NCBI GenBank assembly: GCA_002270565.1 | Contig: NQMI01000043.1 | Location: 28,783 to 92,782 of the forward strand | DNA length: 64,000 nucleotides | Direction of reading: 5' to 3' | Origin: Stenocarpella maydis | Lineage: Eukaryota; Ascomycota; Sordariomycetes; Diaporthales; Diaporthaceae | Shown here: positions 1-9,755 of the stretch, piece by piece | How positions within the stretch are numbered: position 1 is the stretch's first letter | How the letters are laid out: each line of letters begins with the position of its first letter | Made by a program: the position numbers and the translations under genes | Notes under the pieces: model-generated | What the model saw: only the letters and a program-made list of their open reading frames with translations | Databases searched by the model: none | What the model was told of the DNA's origin: nothing

Positions 1-560
1 TGTTAAACGGAACCGCTCAGCAGGGCGTTGGTACTCCGTGCAAGGAGTTACCCTAGACTTTGTTGTAAGGAGTTACCCTAGACTTCCTAGCAAGGAGTTA
101 CCCTAGACTTGCGAGTCAGGCGATTTTCGCTAAGTACGCCCAGTGCGTGCGTGACGCAAGATGAGTTTGGTGGCCGTGAGTCGATTATTTTGGCCTGCAT
201 TTGCACCTTAATTCAGACCTCTGCATTACCCTTATTTCTTACCCAAAAAGTATATGACTTAGTGCATTGGATAGCCTGATTTCTGAAGTTTGTATGTACT
301 TAATTTGGGCATTGCTAGGGCTATGGTTGGCTGGTTGCTTGGAACCAAAGATGGTGTGTTGGAAGGGCGAATTTTCCGGCATTTGCAAATTTGCACCAGA
401 GCCTACCGCAGCGTGCCCAGGGGTGAGACGACGTCGGAGGGTATATAAGGAGGGCTTATAGAAGCCCAACTTAATTCAATACAAAGTTGTCCAGACCATT
501 ATCAATCATCCCAATTCGCCTCAGAGCACCATACTGCAACCCTGCCGAAACACACACACG
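1..560 (+). repeat. LTR-like repeat (family A), copy 1, with three 19-bp tandem units
   Basis: The block opens with TGTTAAACGGAACC. It carries three copies of the 19-mer AAGGAGTTACCCTAGACTT at 42-60, 67-85 and 92-110, a period of 25 bp. The first 110 bp recur at 28887-28997 with about 90% identity. Downstream, a TATA-like motif (GTATATAAGG, about 441-450) is followed by a transcript-leader-like stretch. A TG start plus an internal TATA box fits a solo or truncated LTR. The far end is not defined by a second copy, so 560 is a guess. The copy at 28887 abuts the copia internal region through an assembly gap, so this may be that element's LTR (inference). Confidence 0.55.
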
Positions 561-1079
561 CTGAACTGAATGCTATTCTATAGCACAAATTCATCAGATA
601 TTCCTTTATTTAGATTAGGGTGTTAATAATGTTGGCTCTGGCTTGGAGAGTAGTGATCTCCTATTGAAGCTATTTAACTTTCGCATTGCGTTAAGCTTAA
701 CCTTTCATAAGGAGGTGCAACTACTCAACCTTATTGACCAGTTCCTAGATATAGGGGTCTATAGTCTTATTATTGGCAAGTTCGTCTAGCTTGTGGAGAA
801 GGTTGTGAGTAGGGGTGGTTATTCCGGAGTTTAATATCGTGAAGGGTTCTGTATATAATATTGCTTAAAGTCCGCGTAGCGATATATAAATAAGAGTCAT
901 TAAAATATAATGATTAAAGGGTTTCCAAGTATATCAAACCTAAAAGATTAAAGGTTTATATTTGGAATATATTATTAGGCGGTTATTGAGCAATATTATT
1001 AACTGATAATAATCACTAGCTATAAGGCTATCTAATATCGGGATTGAATACTTAGATTAATGACTGAAGAGTCTGTTCT
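561..1079. other. AT-rich non-coding stretch
   Basis: No open frame and no recognised feature. TA-rich composition fits RIP-decayed repeat sequence. ACTGAAGAGTC at about 1062 and GACTCTTCAGT at about 1127 form an inverted pair that runs into the next repeat. Confidence 0.5.
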
Positions 1080-1366
1080 ATAAAAACTATTTACTGTGGT
1101 GATAACCATATTCGTATATATGTTCTGACTCTTCAGTAGCTCGCAGGCTTGCACGCCAAGCCATCGAGCCTTTGCATAAGGCTTGATACTTCATCCTTTA
1201 AGCGGGCTTATATAGCTTGTAATCAAGTGTTGCGAGCCGGACCCTAACCCTAATAAGGTGGCATTACTGATTGGATCAGGCAGGGCGCTCCTTTTGGGGG
1301 TTACTTCCTGACCTGCAAGGTTGTCTTCTGCAGTAGTCAGCCGCCAATGTGTGTTGGCTCATAACA
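1080..1366 (-). repeat. LTR-like repeat (family B), copy 1
   Basis: Read on the minus strand it starts TGTTATGAGCCAACAC and contains a TATA-like CTATATAAGCC, followed by a conserved run about GCTCGATGGCTTG. The same sequence recurs on the minus strand at 34839-35106, with a partial copy at 34762-34838. A TGTTA start and a downstream TATA box are normal for a fungal LTR. No coding region of its own is visible. The CCCTAACCCTAA inside it is part of the repeat, not a telomere. Confidence 0.6.
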
Positions 1367-1800
1367 AATATGTCTTCTTATAGTATACCTTTATAGTATG
1401 TCTTTATAGTATGTCTTTATAGTATGCCTTTATTATATGCCTTTAGTAAGAAGAGGTATTATATATAAGCTTTATTTTATAATAAGTTAATATTTTATAA
1501 TAAATTTTAAGCTTATAGTATCCTTTCAAATTATAGTTTCTTTAAAGTTCTTACTATAATTTACTCTTATATACCGTTATATAGTAGTTAAAGAAGTTTT
1601 TATAATTAATCATAATATATTTATATTTAATACTTAGTTTTATTTTAAATCTAATTATAATTAATACCATTAAAAAAAGCTATAATAGTTCATTTATATA
1701 GTTATAAGTACTTAAAGACCTAGATGCAAATAATTAATACAATGTTAATAATAATAAGTTTTAGAATTAAGAGTCGCTAATGAAATAGTAATAGCCTCAT
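1367..1800. repeat. AT-rich repeat debris with one decayed MITE arm
   Basis: The stretch 1511-1586 matches, with many C-to-T type differences, the right arm of the intact MITE at 42341-42805 (shared order: TATAG, CCTTTC, TTATAGTTTC, TTCTTACTATAATTTACTC, ATATACCG). Short tandem units of the form TATAGTATGYCTTTA lie at about 1380-1445. No ORF of note. Confidence 0.45.
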
Positions 1801-2052
1801 GATCCTGCTTGATAGTTATATTGTTAAGTTTTACACGGGTGCAATTTGTCCCACTGACTTCTGAGTTGACCACCGCATGTATGAGGTCTGCTCAGCATGG
1901 CGCAAGCCCTCAAAGGAGACGGACAGCAGTGCGGGCCTTGGAAGTTTCTAAGCCGTACAATATCCCAACGCCACAAGCCCACTGGGTTCATCTACGCCGT
2001 CATCGCAGACATGGGACCTTAATTTCAGACTGCAGCCCGGCGCCCACCCGGA

Positions 2053-2379
2053 CTACCTACCTGAGTACCTAACTGAACACGAGCCATCACCGTCGCCCAG
2101 AATCAACAGCGGCAGCAAACCCTCACGCCCAGCATTCGAATCACTCCGGTGCTCCCCCTCCGCGGTCGCGACAGGCGCCGCAGTGCCGCCCCGGGCGGCA
2201 GCGGTCCCTGAGCGCGTCCCGTGCTGCCGGCGCTGGCGAGCTGCTGCTCCCCCTTCTCCTCGCTGGCCCGCCGCGCCGAAGGGTGGTGCGCTGGGCTGGC
2301 GTCCGGCAAGCAGCCCGTCCGCGGCCTCGCCTGCGCCGTGGGTGCCCTTGAGCCCGTCCTTGACGTCGTCGACGACCTT
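2053..2379 (-). CDS. possible terminal exon of a small fungal protein (low support)
   Basis: One minus-strand frame reads KVVDDVKDGLKGTHGAGEAAD and stays open to a TAG at 2053. The KG-[IT]-HGAGEA core resembles small conserved fungal proteins with a V-K-G-I-H-G-A-G-E-A block, but this comes from memory of the family. The rest is Gly/Ala/Arg-rich and could simply be GC-rich sequence. No start codon or upstream exon could be placed: upstream on that strand is an A-rich run. It may be the last exon of a spliced gene, a remnant, or chance. Confidence 0.25.
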   Translation of the reverse strand, partial: KVVDDVKDGLKGTHGAGEAADGLLAGRQPSAPPFGAAGQRGEGGAAARQRRQHGTRSGTAAARGGTAAPVATAEGEHRSDSNAGREGLLPLLILGDGDGSCSVRYSGR

Positions 2380-2639
2380 GGAGCATGGTTTTTTTTTTAA
2401 TTACTTTTTGTATGCGGGGGTTTTGGTCTGAGCAAAGATTCTTTTGTTTTATTCCTTGATTTCCGTGTTCTTGATTTGTTGCTGGGGGTTGGTTCTCTCC
2501 GCTCAGAGGGGTGAGACTGAGAGGTTGTGAGGAACGCCGAGTGGCTCTTGATAAGCTTTGGATGGTCTCGATCGATTTGAAGGGTGGGCGTTTCGGTGAG
2601 AACATGCGAGCATTGGTCAGTGAGATCGAGGTCAACTGG

Positions 2640-3488
2640 TAGAGAGATGGGTACCTAGATGAAACTGTAAGTATACCATCAAGCGCATCGTCAATATGAC
2701 ATTGTGTTTCGCTCCCGAGTACTCTGTATCACTAGGTAGTGGACGACCCTGAAGATCTGAATGATGGCGATGCTGTGAATGGTCCTTAGACACGTGCAAG
2801 ATGTGAACCTGGCCAAGAATCCGAAGTGGTGATGCGGTAGCGTCTGATTCCGAGTTGACTCCTTCAAAGCACATTTGTGCAGGTCTTCACAGCTCGTCTA
2901 CTCGTCTGCTTCACTTTAGGGTACCGTACAAGATTACAACGACGCCCGCGTATTGATGGTCCTCTTGACCCGACAGAATCCCTGTGTCCTTGATGAGACG
3001 TCATCCGCTTTCTTGCAATGCTACCCAATCCTCCACAAAATGATTGTGGTTACCGTACACCCTATTGTACGCGACACACAACCCAAGCCCACCGTCAGAG
3101 ACTGTCCAAAATCTAACCTTCCCAGCTGTTTTTCCTCCCACCGGTTGACCAGGAAAAAAGAAAGCCTCCACCACCCCCCCAAACTCCGTCAGGTGATCAT
3201 CAGAACGAGCTCGGAAATAAAATGAATAGATCCGACCTCCGAAATGCTGCCCATGTTATAAAAAGGCAAGTACATGTTTGATGTGGGCAAGCATATTACC
3301 GATTATGTCCACCCAATTTCTGCTGAAACGCCCCCACGCTCATATTATGTTCAAACGTTACAAGATATCCATAGCTTTGGTTGAACAGTTCATAAATCAG
3401 TCGTAGCCAAGGCCTCTTTGCCATTGGCTGCCAGAATCTCGTCAGACCAGGTTTGACTCAGATGGGATCATGCGCACTGTAATCGCAC
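2640..3488. other. intergenic, nothing recognised
   Basis: Only short, low-information frames. It lies 3' of the minus-strand channel gene and probably holds its 3' UTR and terminator. Confidence 0.5.
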
Positions 3489-5780
3489 TCACCCGATGTG
3501 GTCCCCAGGCCTCTGCGCCGACATGACGCTATGTGGCTGGTGGGCTCCATTCGGGCCAGATCCACTAGCCAACGGGCTTGCCGGCACAGGCGCACGATTC
3601 ATATCCCTCAGGCTGGCCGAGTCTGTCGTGCTGGGGATAGAGACTGGTCGTTGTACCATGCCGTCCTTTTCATTAAGCTCCTCCGACGGTACCAGGCTCG
3701 TACCGCTGCGCCTGTCCTCGTGAGCGCGTGCGTGAGGGACACCGTTGTGGTGAGGCAGGCCTGACCGGGACGAGCCAGTGTCCTCCTCGTCCTCGTCCTC
3801 GATGCGAGCCTTGACATATCCGCCCTCGTGGTCTCCGCGTGCGGTAGCGGCCAATGCATCTAGTTGCGTTGTAGTATTAACGACAGACTGCGATTTCATG
3901 AAGGATGTGCGGTCGTCGGCCATCTGGTATCGTCCATCAGGGTTTGTCTTGAAGAAGATGATCACGGTGGTGATGATGAGGATGAGCAGCAAGATTAGCG
4001 TGACAGCGGCGTTCAAGATCCACAGCAAGATGCCAACGATGCCAGTCATGAGGCCAGGCTGGTCGAAGACATCGGTGAAGATGAGCAGGAAAATAGCATT
4101 GAGGAAGTTGACGACGCAGATGGTGATGTTGAAGGCATTGGTCGACTTGTCCATATACGGCCGCAGGACGCTGGTGGCAACCAAGGCGGTAACCTCAATG
4201 ATGATCAGAGCGACGGCCTGTGCGACGCCAGACTTTTGGGCGAAGGCGACGAATATGGCCTTGACGACAGTATGGATGAGCACCGGCACAATAAAGTAGT
4301 AGGCCGAGGCGCGATACTGAATGTACAAGAAGCCCCACTTGTTGAGTGCGTGAGCGTCCGAGTACAGAGCATAGGCCGGGTTCTTGTGCAGCGAGATGGA
4401 GCGCGTGGCCAGGCGGATGACATTGAAGGCGCCCCAGCTCAGAGAGGCCAGGATGCCCAAGAAGAAGAAGACGGCCAAGACCATCTCGGCTGGCGAGTCC
4501 CCCTGGGTCAGCTCCCAGAGGCAGAGAATAGACATTGGGAGGAAGCCAACCAGGCTGATTCGGAACAGGATGCCCTTCATGTGAGTACGCCAGTCCCGCC
4601 TGAAGTCGGAGAAGGCGTTTGGCTTGACCCAGCCGGCTCTCGCGCAGCCCTCACAGATGTATTTGAAGGCAACGACGGCCAGGGCGCTCAGGATCAGGAA
4701 TATGCAGAACCAGACGAGTCCGGTCAGGAAGAAGTTGGTGGTCTCGATTCCTGCCTGGTATGCGTAGCGCTGGACGCCTGTGACGACGTAGTCACCGGAC
4801 GGGCTCTTTTCATTGCCCGCTCGCTTCGCGATCTTGGCGAGGTGACGCCCTGCCTTGGCCACAACCTCGCTCCTCGGCATCATGGCAACAGCCCTCCTGT
4901 ACAGGCCGTGGACGGGTGGCATCTCCTCCAGGGCCAGCGACCGCTTCTGCACCTGAACCGAGTACCTGGTCAAGGAATCGAACAGCGAGGCGGGAGTGCC
5001 GCCGGTGGCACGCTGATACCAAGTAAATATGTCTTGCATGAACTTGACCTTGATAATGCCCAAGCTCCACTGGAAGTCCTGGGTCCAGGCCTGGACGGAT
5101 GGCGGCAGCGGGATGGCGACGAGGCCAATGACGGCCTGGGACTGGAAGTAACCGCAGAGCGACAGGGCGCTGGCGGCCACGTGGGCGGCGGCGTTCTGGT
5201 GTCCCAGGCCGGACATGAAGGCGGAGGAAGCAAGGGCCAGGCCAGCGATGATGGCAGAGGCCCACTTGACGCCGACCAGATCGACGGTCTTGCCGTTGGA
5301 TACGGCGGCCTGGACGCAGGCGACAGGGCTACCATCGGTCTTGTTGATGTAGACACGGACCTTCGCATCGATGTCCGGGAAGGTGTAGGCGATGCCAGGG
5401 ATCTGAGACTTTGCGTCTGGGTCGATCTGGAGATTGAAGGGGTTGTTCAGGTTGCCGGGGCTCATGGGACAGAAGCCCTTGAAGCCATCCCCGGCGGTGC
5501 AGGGATCGACGGTCATGTGCATGATCTCATAGCCGTAGGCGGTGATTGATATGTCGAAAGTGACATAACCCTCGACGGTGGAAGTGGCGGTCATGTCGAC
5601 GGCGACCGAGTTGTTATTTGGCGTGAAGACGACATCAAACAGGCTGGCGGAGAAGCCCGAGTTCGCCTGGCAGGTGCTGAGCGAGGTTGTCTGGAGGACA
5701 TATTCGGCACTGGCGGCGAGGGACAGGCGGAGGAGGCAGAGGATGAAGAGCGGAAAGCGCTGGACCCGTGGGAAACGCAT
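3489..5780 (-). CDS. FLC-family / TRP-like membrane protein (flavin carrier type)
   Basis: A single exon of 763 aa, taking the ATG at 5778-5780. An upstream in-frame codon would add 17 residues but hides the signal peptide MRFPRVQRFPLFILCLLRL. Order: signal peptide; a luminal Cys-containing ML-like domain (about residues 25-165, cysteines in TSLSTCQ, VDPCTAG, GFCPMSP); then about nine hydrophobic segments of the TRP-like/FLC domain (about 170-620); then a polar cytosolic tail rich in Ser, Asp and Glu. Yeast FLC1-3 act in FAD uptake into the ER, wall integrity and calcium handling; fungal relatives are annotated as TRP-like channels. Length and domain order are normal for the family. Which of the two roles applies cannot be read from sequence. 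The antisense frames under it are mirrors of its codon use. Confidence 0.9.
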   Translation of the reverse strand: MRFPRVQRFPLFILCLLRLSLAASAEYVLQTTSLSTCQANSGFSASLFDVVFTPNNNSVAVDMTATSTVEGYVTFDISITAYGYEIMHMTVDPCTAGDGFKGFCPMSPGNLNNPFNLQIDPDAKSQIPGIAYTFPDIDAKVRVYINKTDGSPVACVQAAVSNGKTVDLVGVKWASAIIAGLALASSAFMSGLGHQNAAAHVAASALSLCGYFQSQAVIGLVAIPLPPSVQAWTQDFQWSLGIIKVKFMQDIFTWYQRATGGTPASLFDSLTRYSVQVQKRSLALEEMPPVHGLYRRAVAMMPRSEVVAKAGRHLAKIAKRAGNEKSPSGDYVVTGVQRYAYQAGIETTNFFLTGLVWFCIFLILSALAVVAFKYICEGCARAGWVKPNAFSDFRRDWRTHMKGILFRISLVGFLPMSILCLWELTQGDSPAEMVLAVFFFLGILASLSWGAFNVIRLATRSISLHKNPAYALYSDAHALNKWGFLYIQYRASAYYFIVPVLIHTVVKAIFVAFAQKSGVAQAVALIIIEVTALVATSVLRPYMDKSTNAFNITICVVNFLNAIFLLIFTDVFDQPGLMTGIVGILLWILNAAVTLILLLILIITTVIIFFKTNPDGRYQMADDRTSFMKSQSVVNTTTQLDALAATARGDHEGGYVKARIEDEDEEDTGSSRSGLPHHNGVPHARAHEDRRSGTSLVPSEELNEKDGMVQRPVSIPSTTDSASLRDMNRAPVPASPLASGSGPNGAHQPHSVMSAQRPGDHIG

Positions 5781-8700
5781 GGTGGACGGCGGCGGTAACG
5801 ATCGCACAAGAGTCTTGTGTGAGGCGTGCAACGGCCGGGTGGTCGGGTCGGCCGGGTCGGTCGTTCGGTCGCACGCGGGCGTGTTAGGCTCCCAAGGCGT
5901 ATATATTGTTGCCCTCGCCGGGTCTTTTTCCCCTTGTGTCGTGAATTTCCCCTTTCCAAAGTCTAGTCAGGCCCTCAATGGGAATGACCTAACGAGCGGA
6001 TTCCAAAGGCCAGCCAGAGAGTGTGGGCGCATGCGAGGCTAGACGAGGGCCAAATCCGAATCTTGAGGCGAGCGCGAGCGCGAGTTTGAGTTTAGAATTC
6101 GGAGGGATGGCGCGAAGAGCGAGTGACGAGGAAGCCGAGCTGCCAGCTGCGTTTGTGCCCGTTATTTCCTTTTGTCTGCCACGTTGTGTCCCGTTCTTAA
6201 CACACGAGGCGGGATCGTGTGAGGGAGAGGCTGGAATAGTAGGGTGGGGTGGGGGGGGGAGGAGGAGGAGGAGGTGGTGGAGGTGATGGTGGTGAGACTA
6301 TTTAGAGTGTGGGAAGGCGAGAGTGAATTCGGCGCAGAAAGGTGCACTAGATAGCCAGTCTATACCAGGGCTTACAGACGGTCGGACTACAAGGAGGCAA
6401 GGGCCAGCCCGAGTTTGTTTGGTGCCCAGACGGTGACGCGGGCTCTGACCTAACCACACCCACGCTGGGCTGCACGCTAAAACGTTCAAGGTTAATAAGA
6501 GAGAAGATGAGCAAAGACAAGAAAACGGCCAGCCCCAGACGTGGTGATGCCCGTCATGTCAAATCAGCTGAACCCAGCCTCCCTCGCACCACCGGTCTTG
6601 CTTCCGGATACTAGTGTACTCCGAATGTAGAAGCGCCAGTGGAACGGCACAACAACAAGAAGGCCCAGAAACAGAAACCAGAAACCAGAAACAGACAGCT
6701 CTGTTTTCCCGGGCCCGGTTCTCGGCAGTCCGAGGACCCGCCTGGGACAGGAATGGGCACAGCAGGCGGCATCTCGTTCCAAGGCCTTCTCAGCTGGGCA
6801 AAGCTGGGCAGGCCTGGGAAGGCTGGAGGGCTTCGCAGCCCTGCAGCAGCACATGGGACGCAGCTCACAGTCTGCTGTGATCGTCCTCCCCATCAGCGGG
6901 CCGTCTCCCAGGACCCACCGCCCAGACAATCCTTACCCTGCTCCTCTCCCAGACTACCAATAACATGTCATGGTGTGATGACATCCCAGTGGTTGCTGGT
7001 GTCTTTTTGCCCTTGCAAGCCTGCCGAACAACCTGGAAGCCTCTGTCAGACGCACTCTCAGGCGACGGCGATTCGCCCTGGCCAATCGTAGGTACGGTTG
7101 TGCGGTTGCGTGGCAGTGCAGACACCTCGTATCGCCCACAGGAACGACAAGACAGCCAGGGCCAGACTTGGCTTGGCCATTTGTCTCGCGGGAGTTGTTG
7201 GGCCAAATCCTAGCGTAGAGTAGGGCATTCCCTTCCATGCCACCGTCGTCTTACATATTCCCGAAGCCGCTCGAAATGGCAAACGGTGAGCCGGCTTGGC
7301 CCAGTGCTACCTTGTTGTGTCATGGCTGGCATGGCTGTACTCCATAATAACAATAAAGAGTGTGAAATGGAATGCTACAAGACAAGATTGCATCAGAGGC
7401 TGGCGTTTCCGGGCTGCAAGCAGGATCCAGGGTTGTTCGTATTCGACTAATCGAGTCCAAGAATGGCTGGAGGGGCGGGGGCGCCAGTGTGGGGCCCGGA
7501 GTGACGCTATTCTTGCTCGTGGGCCTATGTACTCGGTATTTCAATATCGCGGTGATATCAACAGTACATTGCGGTACCGAGTACATAGGCTCTGTTCCAA
7601 CCCGCGTCGAGCCCCCCCCCCCGGCCCAACCTGCACCTAACAAGACCAAAACCTGTGTGCAACATCTTGATCTTGCTCACCTCCCGGGTCCGTCCAGATG
7701 CATCAAGTGTGTACTCCGTACCGCTGCCATACCCCGTCACTCGCACGTGCGGCACGCATGGCGAAAGGGACCCTGCACGGCAGTTCACAGTGGGTACTGG
7801 CAGCAAAAGCACGTCCTCTCTCTACCAGACTTCCCCACCAAGGTCTCAGATCGCATCGCAAACACGTCTCAAAAAAAAAAAAAAAAAACCTCCATCCGTC
7901 GCTCTGAAACACCCAGCCATCTGTGACCCGCCATGCCTCCCTCGCTGCGTCGCCCAAGCGGCTACTGCCGTGCTGCCAGCCTGCCCTCGGGTGAATCAAG
8001 CCTCCAGCATATCAAGCAGGCGTCTGAGGTGCCGACCGGCTTGCACCGCCGTATCCCCAGATCCACGTCCCGGCTGCGGGAAGACACCTCGGATGTCAAC
8101 CGAGACTGGTGCAGAAGCCGGCGGCCACAGGCAGGGCTGGCTCGCCGCTGCCTACGCGGTCCTGGACAAATGTCCGGTTTTCTTCGCGTCGTGCGCCTAC
8201 AGCCGCTCACGGTGTCAGAACAGGTCCCCTGACAGCAAATAGACCTGCTGGCCTCTGCTATCGACATGATGACCGGGGCCGTTGTCACTCGTCGAAACGG
8301 ACCGAGGACGACGAGTCCCGGCCTTGGACACTCGGGCATGTCCGCCCCGGATGTCTGTCAAGACATTTGTCTGCACAATGCACGGCTTCGGCGGTGCAGA
8401 CGGACCTGGGGGCGAGACTTGCGGATCCTGACGCCACCGGGAATCATGTTCGCATTCGTAAGTCGTTACATGTAACGGAAAATATCTAATCTAGGGGCTC
8501 CGTCTTCAAGCCGGCCCCAATTATTCGTGAATTGGCATCTAGCCTCGCAAATAACCACACCACAGGTTCGAAGAGAACCGATTCCCTCCAGGGCAACCTC
8601 GTTAGACCGTTCAACGGCAGATCTTCACCACGTTCCATGCAGAGCACCATTTCGCATGCCTGGGCAGAAGGAAGCGCATCTGGGGTTGCAAGGCCCAGCG

Positions 8701-8818
8701 CAATCCTTCAACGCTCTCTCCTCCACCGGGCCCATCTTTCACGGGCATCATGTCTGACTGACTTCCCATCCCATGTTCTTTTATGGGCAGTCCCCTTTTC
8801 AACCGTGGCACCTCCGGC
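5781..8818. other. 3-kb intergenic region with a perfect inverted repeat
   Basis: No frame looks like a gene. It contains the upstream region of the channel gene, A and C homopolymer runs (C-run about 7612-7622, A-run about 7870-7887), GGAGG and GGT microsatellite sequence at about 6250-6295, and a perfect 16-bp inverted repeat (7523-7538 and 7575-7590, 36-nt spacer) listed separately. Several overlapping frames on both strands are GC-driven and not conserved-looking. Confidence 0.5.
7523..7590. repeat. perfect 16-bp inverted repeat with 36-nt spacer
   Basis: GCCTATGTACTCGGTA at 7523-7538 is the exact reverse complement of 7575-7590. The spacer holds a further partial dyad (ATCGCGGTGAT). It could be a cruciform or RNA hairpin, a dyad binding site, or the ends of a very small element. 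No gene depends on it visibly. Confidence 0.7.
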
Positions 8819-9755
8819 TCACCGCTTGCCGGCAGCCTCGGCCGGGGCAGCAGCCGTCTGATTGCCGTCAGCCTCGGCCCCAGCATTGGCAGTGACGTTC
8901 TGGCAGTTGCTCGGCAGCGTGAAGGTCTGGCCGACCGCCAGGTTGAGGCGGTCAATGAGGGGATTGAGCGCGAGAATTTGGCCCGTTGTGGATCCCGCGG
9001 CGGCCGCGATCTTGTCGAAGACGTCGCCCTTCTGCACCGTCCCCTGACTGATGGTGCACTGCGAGTTGGGGCACACGGGCACCATCACCACGGAGCCTCC
9101 CGCCAGCTTCTCGCTGCTGTTGGCAGGGAGGGCTGCTGCGTTGGCCGCGTTGGCCGCGGCAAAGGCGTCCTGCGTGATGTTTAGGAACTTTGCAGCCTGC
9201 TCGGCCGTGATTCCGTCTGCCGGGATCGTCAGGCGGTCTGGCCCGCCGGGCACGCAACTTTCTGTCGCCGGCGGGGGCGGAGGCGGGAGACAGGAGGTGT
9301 TGTCCGGCGTTGCGGTCGGTGGAGGGATCGTAAGGGTCTGTCCTACTTCGATGAGGTTCGGGTCGGCTAGGCCGTTGGCCTTTGCGATGTCGCAGATGCC
9401 GGTCCCAAACTGCTTCGCGATCACGCTGAGGGTTTGGCCCCTCTGTATGGTAATGGTGTTGTTGCCGGTTGAACCGCCTGCAGGGGATGTGGCCCCGCCT
9501 GCAGCTCCCTCTCCTCCGGCGCTGGCCGCCTCGCCGGGGGCGGCTTCGGCTGGCTTGGTGGCTGAGCCGACCGGCGTTGCTGCGTCCTCTGTGAGGCATT
9601 AGTGTTGCTGAGCACAGTTTAGGTATTGTTCACGGTCCTGACGACTGACCTATTGTCCGGGGCAGAAGCTTTGCCGCCCGCCTCTCGGTGACTGGGGACC
9701 CAGCTGCGATGCACACGATGGCCGTGGCCGCGGAAAGAAGCTGAACAAATCGCAT
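8819..9755 (-). CDS. secreted LysM-domain protein
   Basis: Two exons: 9650-9755 and 8819-9588. The 61-nt intron has GTCAGT and CACAG ends and a CTAAAC branch-like site. Product 291 aa. Start ATG at 9753-9755 gives a signal peptide (MRFVQLLSAATAIVCIAAG). A Ala/Gly/Pro-rich linker is followed by a clear LysM (TITIQRGQTLSVIAKQF to VGQTLTIPP), a diverged second unit (RLTIPADGITAEQAAKFLNI to MVPVC) and a third (GTVQKGDVFDKIAAAAGSTT to VGQTFTLPSNC). LysM modules bind chitin and related GlcNAc polymers; secreted fungal LysM proteins can shield wall chitin from host receptors or act in wall biology. No catalytic domain is present. Calling it an effector would be inference. Confidence 0.86.

Noticed and set aside
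42..110. CRISPR-like regular repeats
   Set aside because: Three 19-bp units with 6-bp near-identical spacers in a eukaryotic LTR-like repeat; not a CRISPR array.
1240..1256. Telomere-like CCCTAACCCTAA
   Set aside because: Only two units, inside the family B LTR-like repeat and present in the copy near 34995; no array and not at a chromosome end.
2141..2635. 164-codon minus-strand ORF
   Set aside because: Arg-rich frame overlapping a poly-Lys run; no conserved-looking segment. Another frame in the same interval looks slightly more plausible.
4236..5549. 437-codon plus-strand ORF
   Set aside because: Antisense shadow of the FLC-family gene, acidic low-information product.
8520..8600. tRNA-like GGTTCGA box
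   Set aside because: No acceptor stem or A box could be placed around it. No tRNA or rRNA gene was found anywhere in the window.
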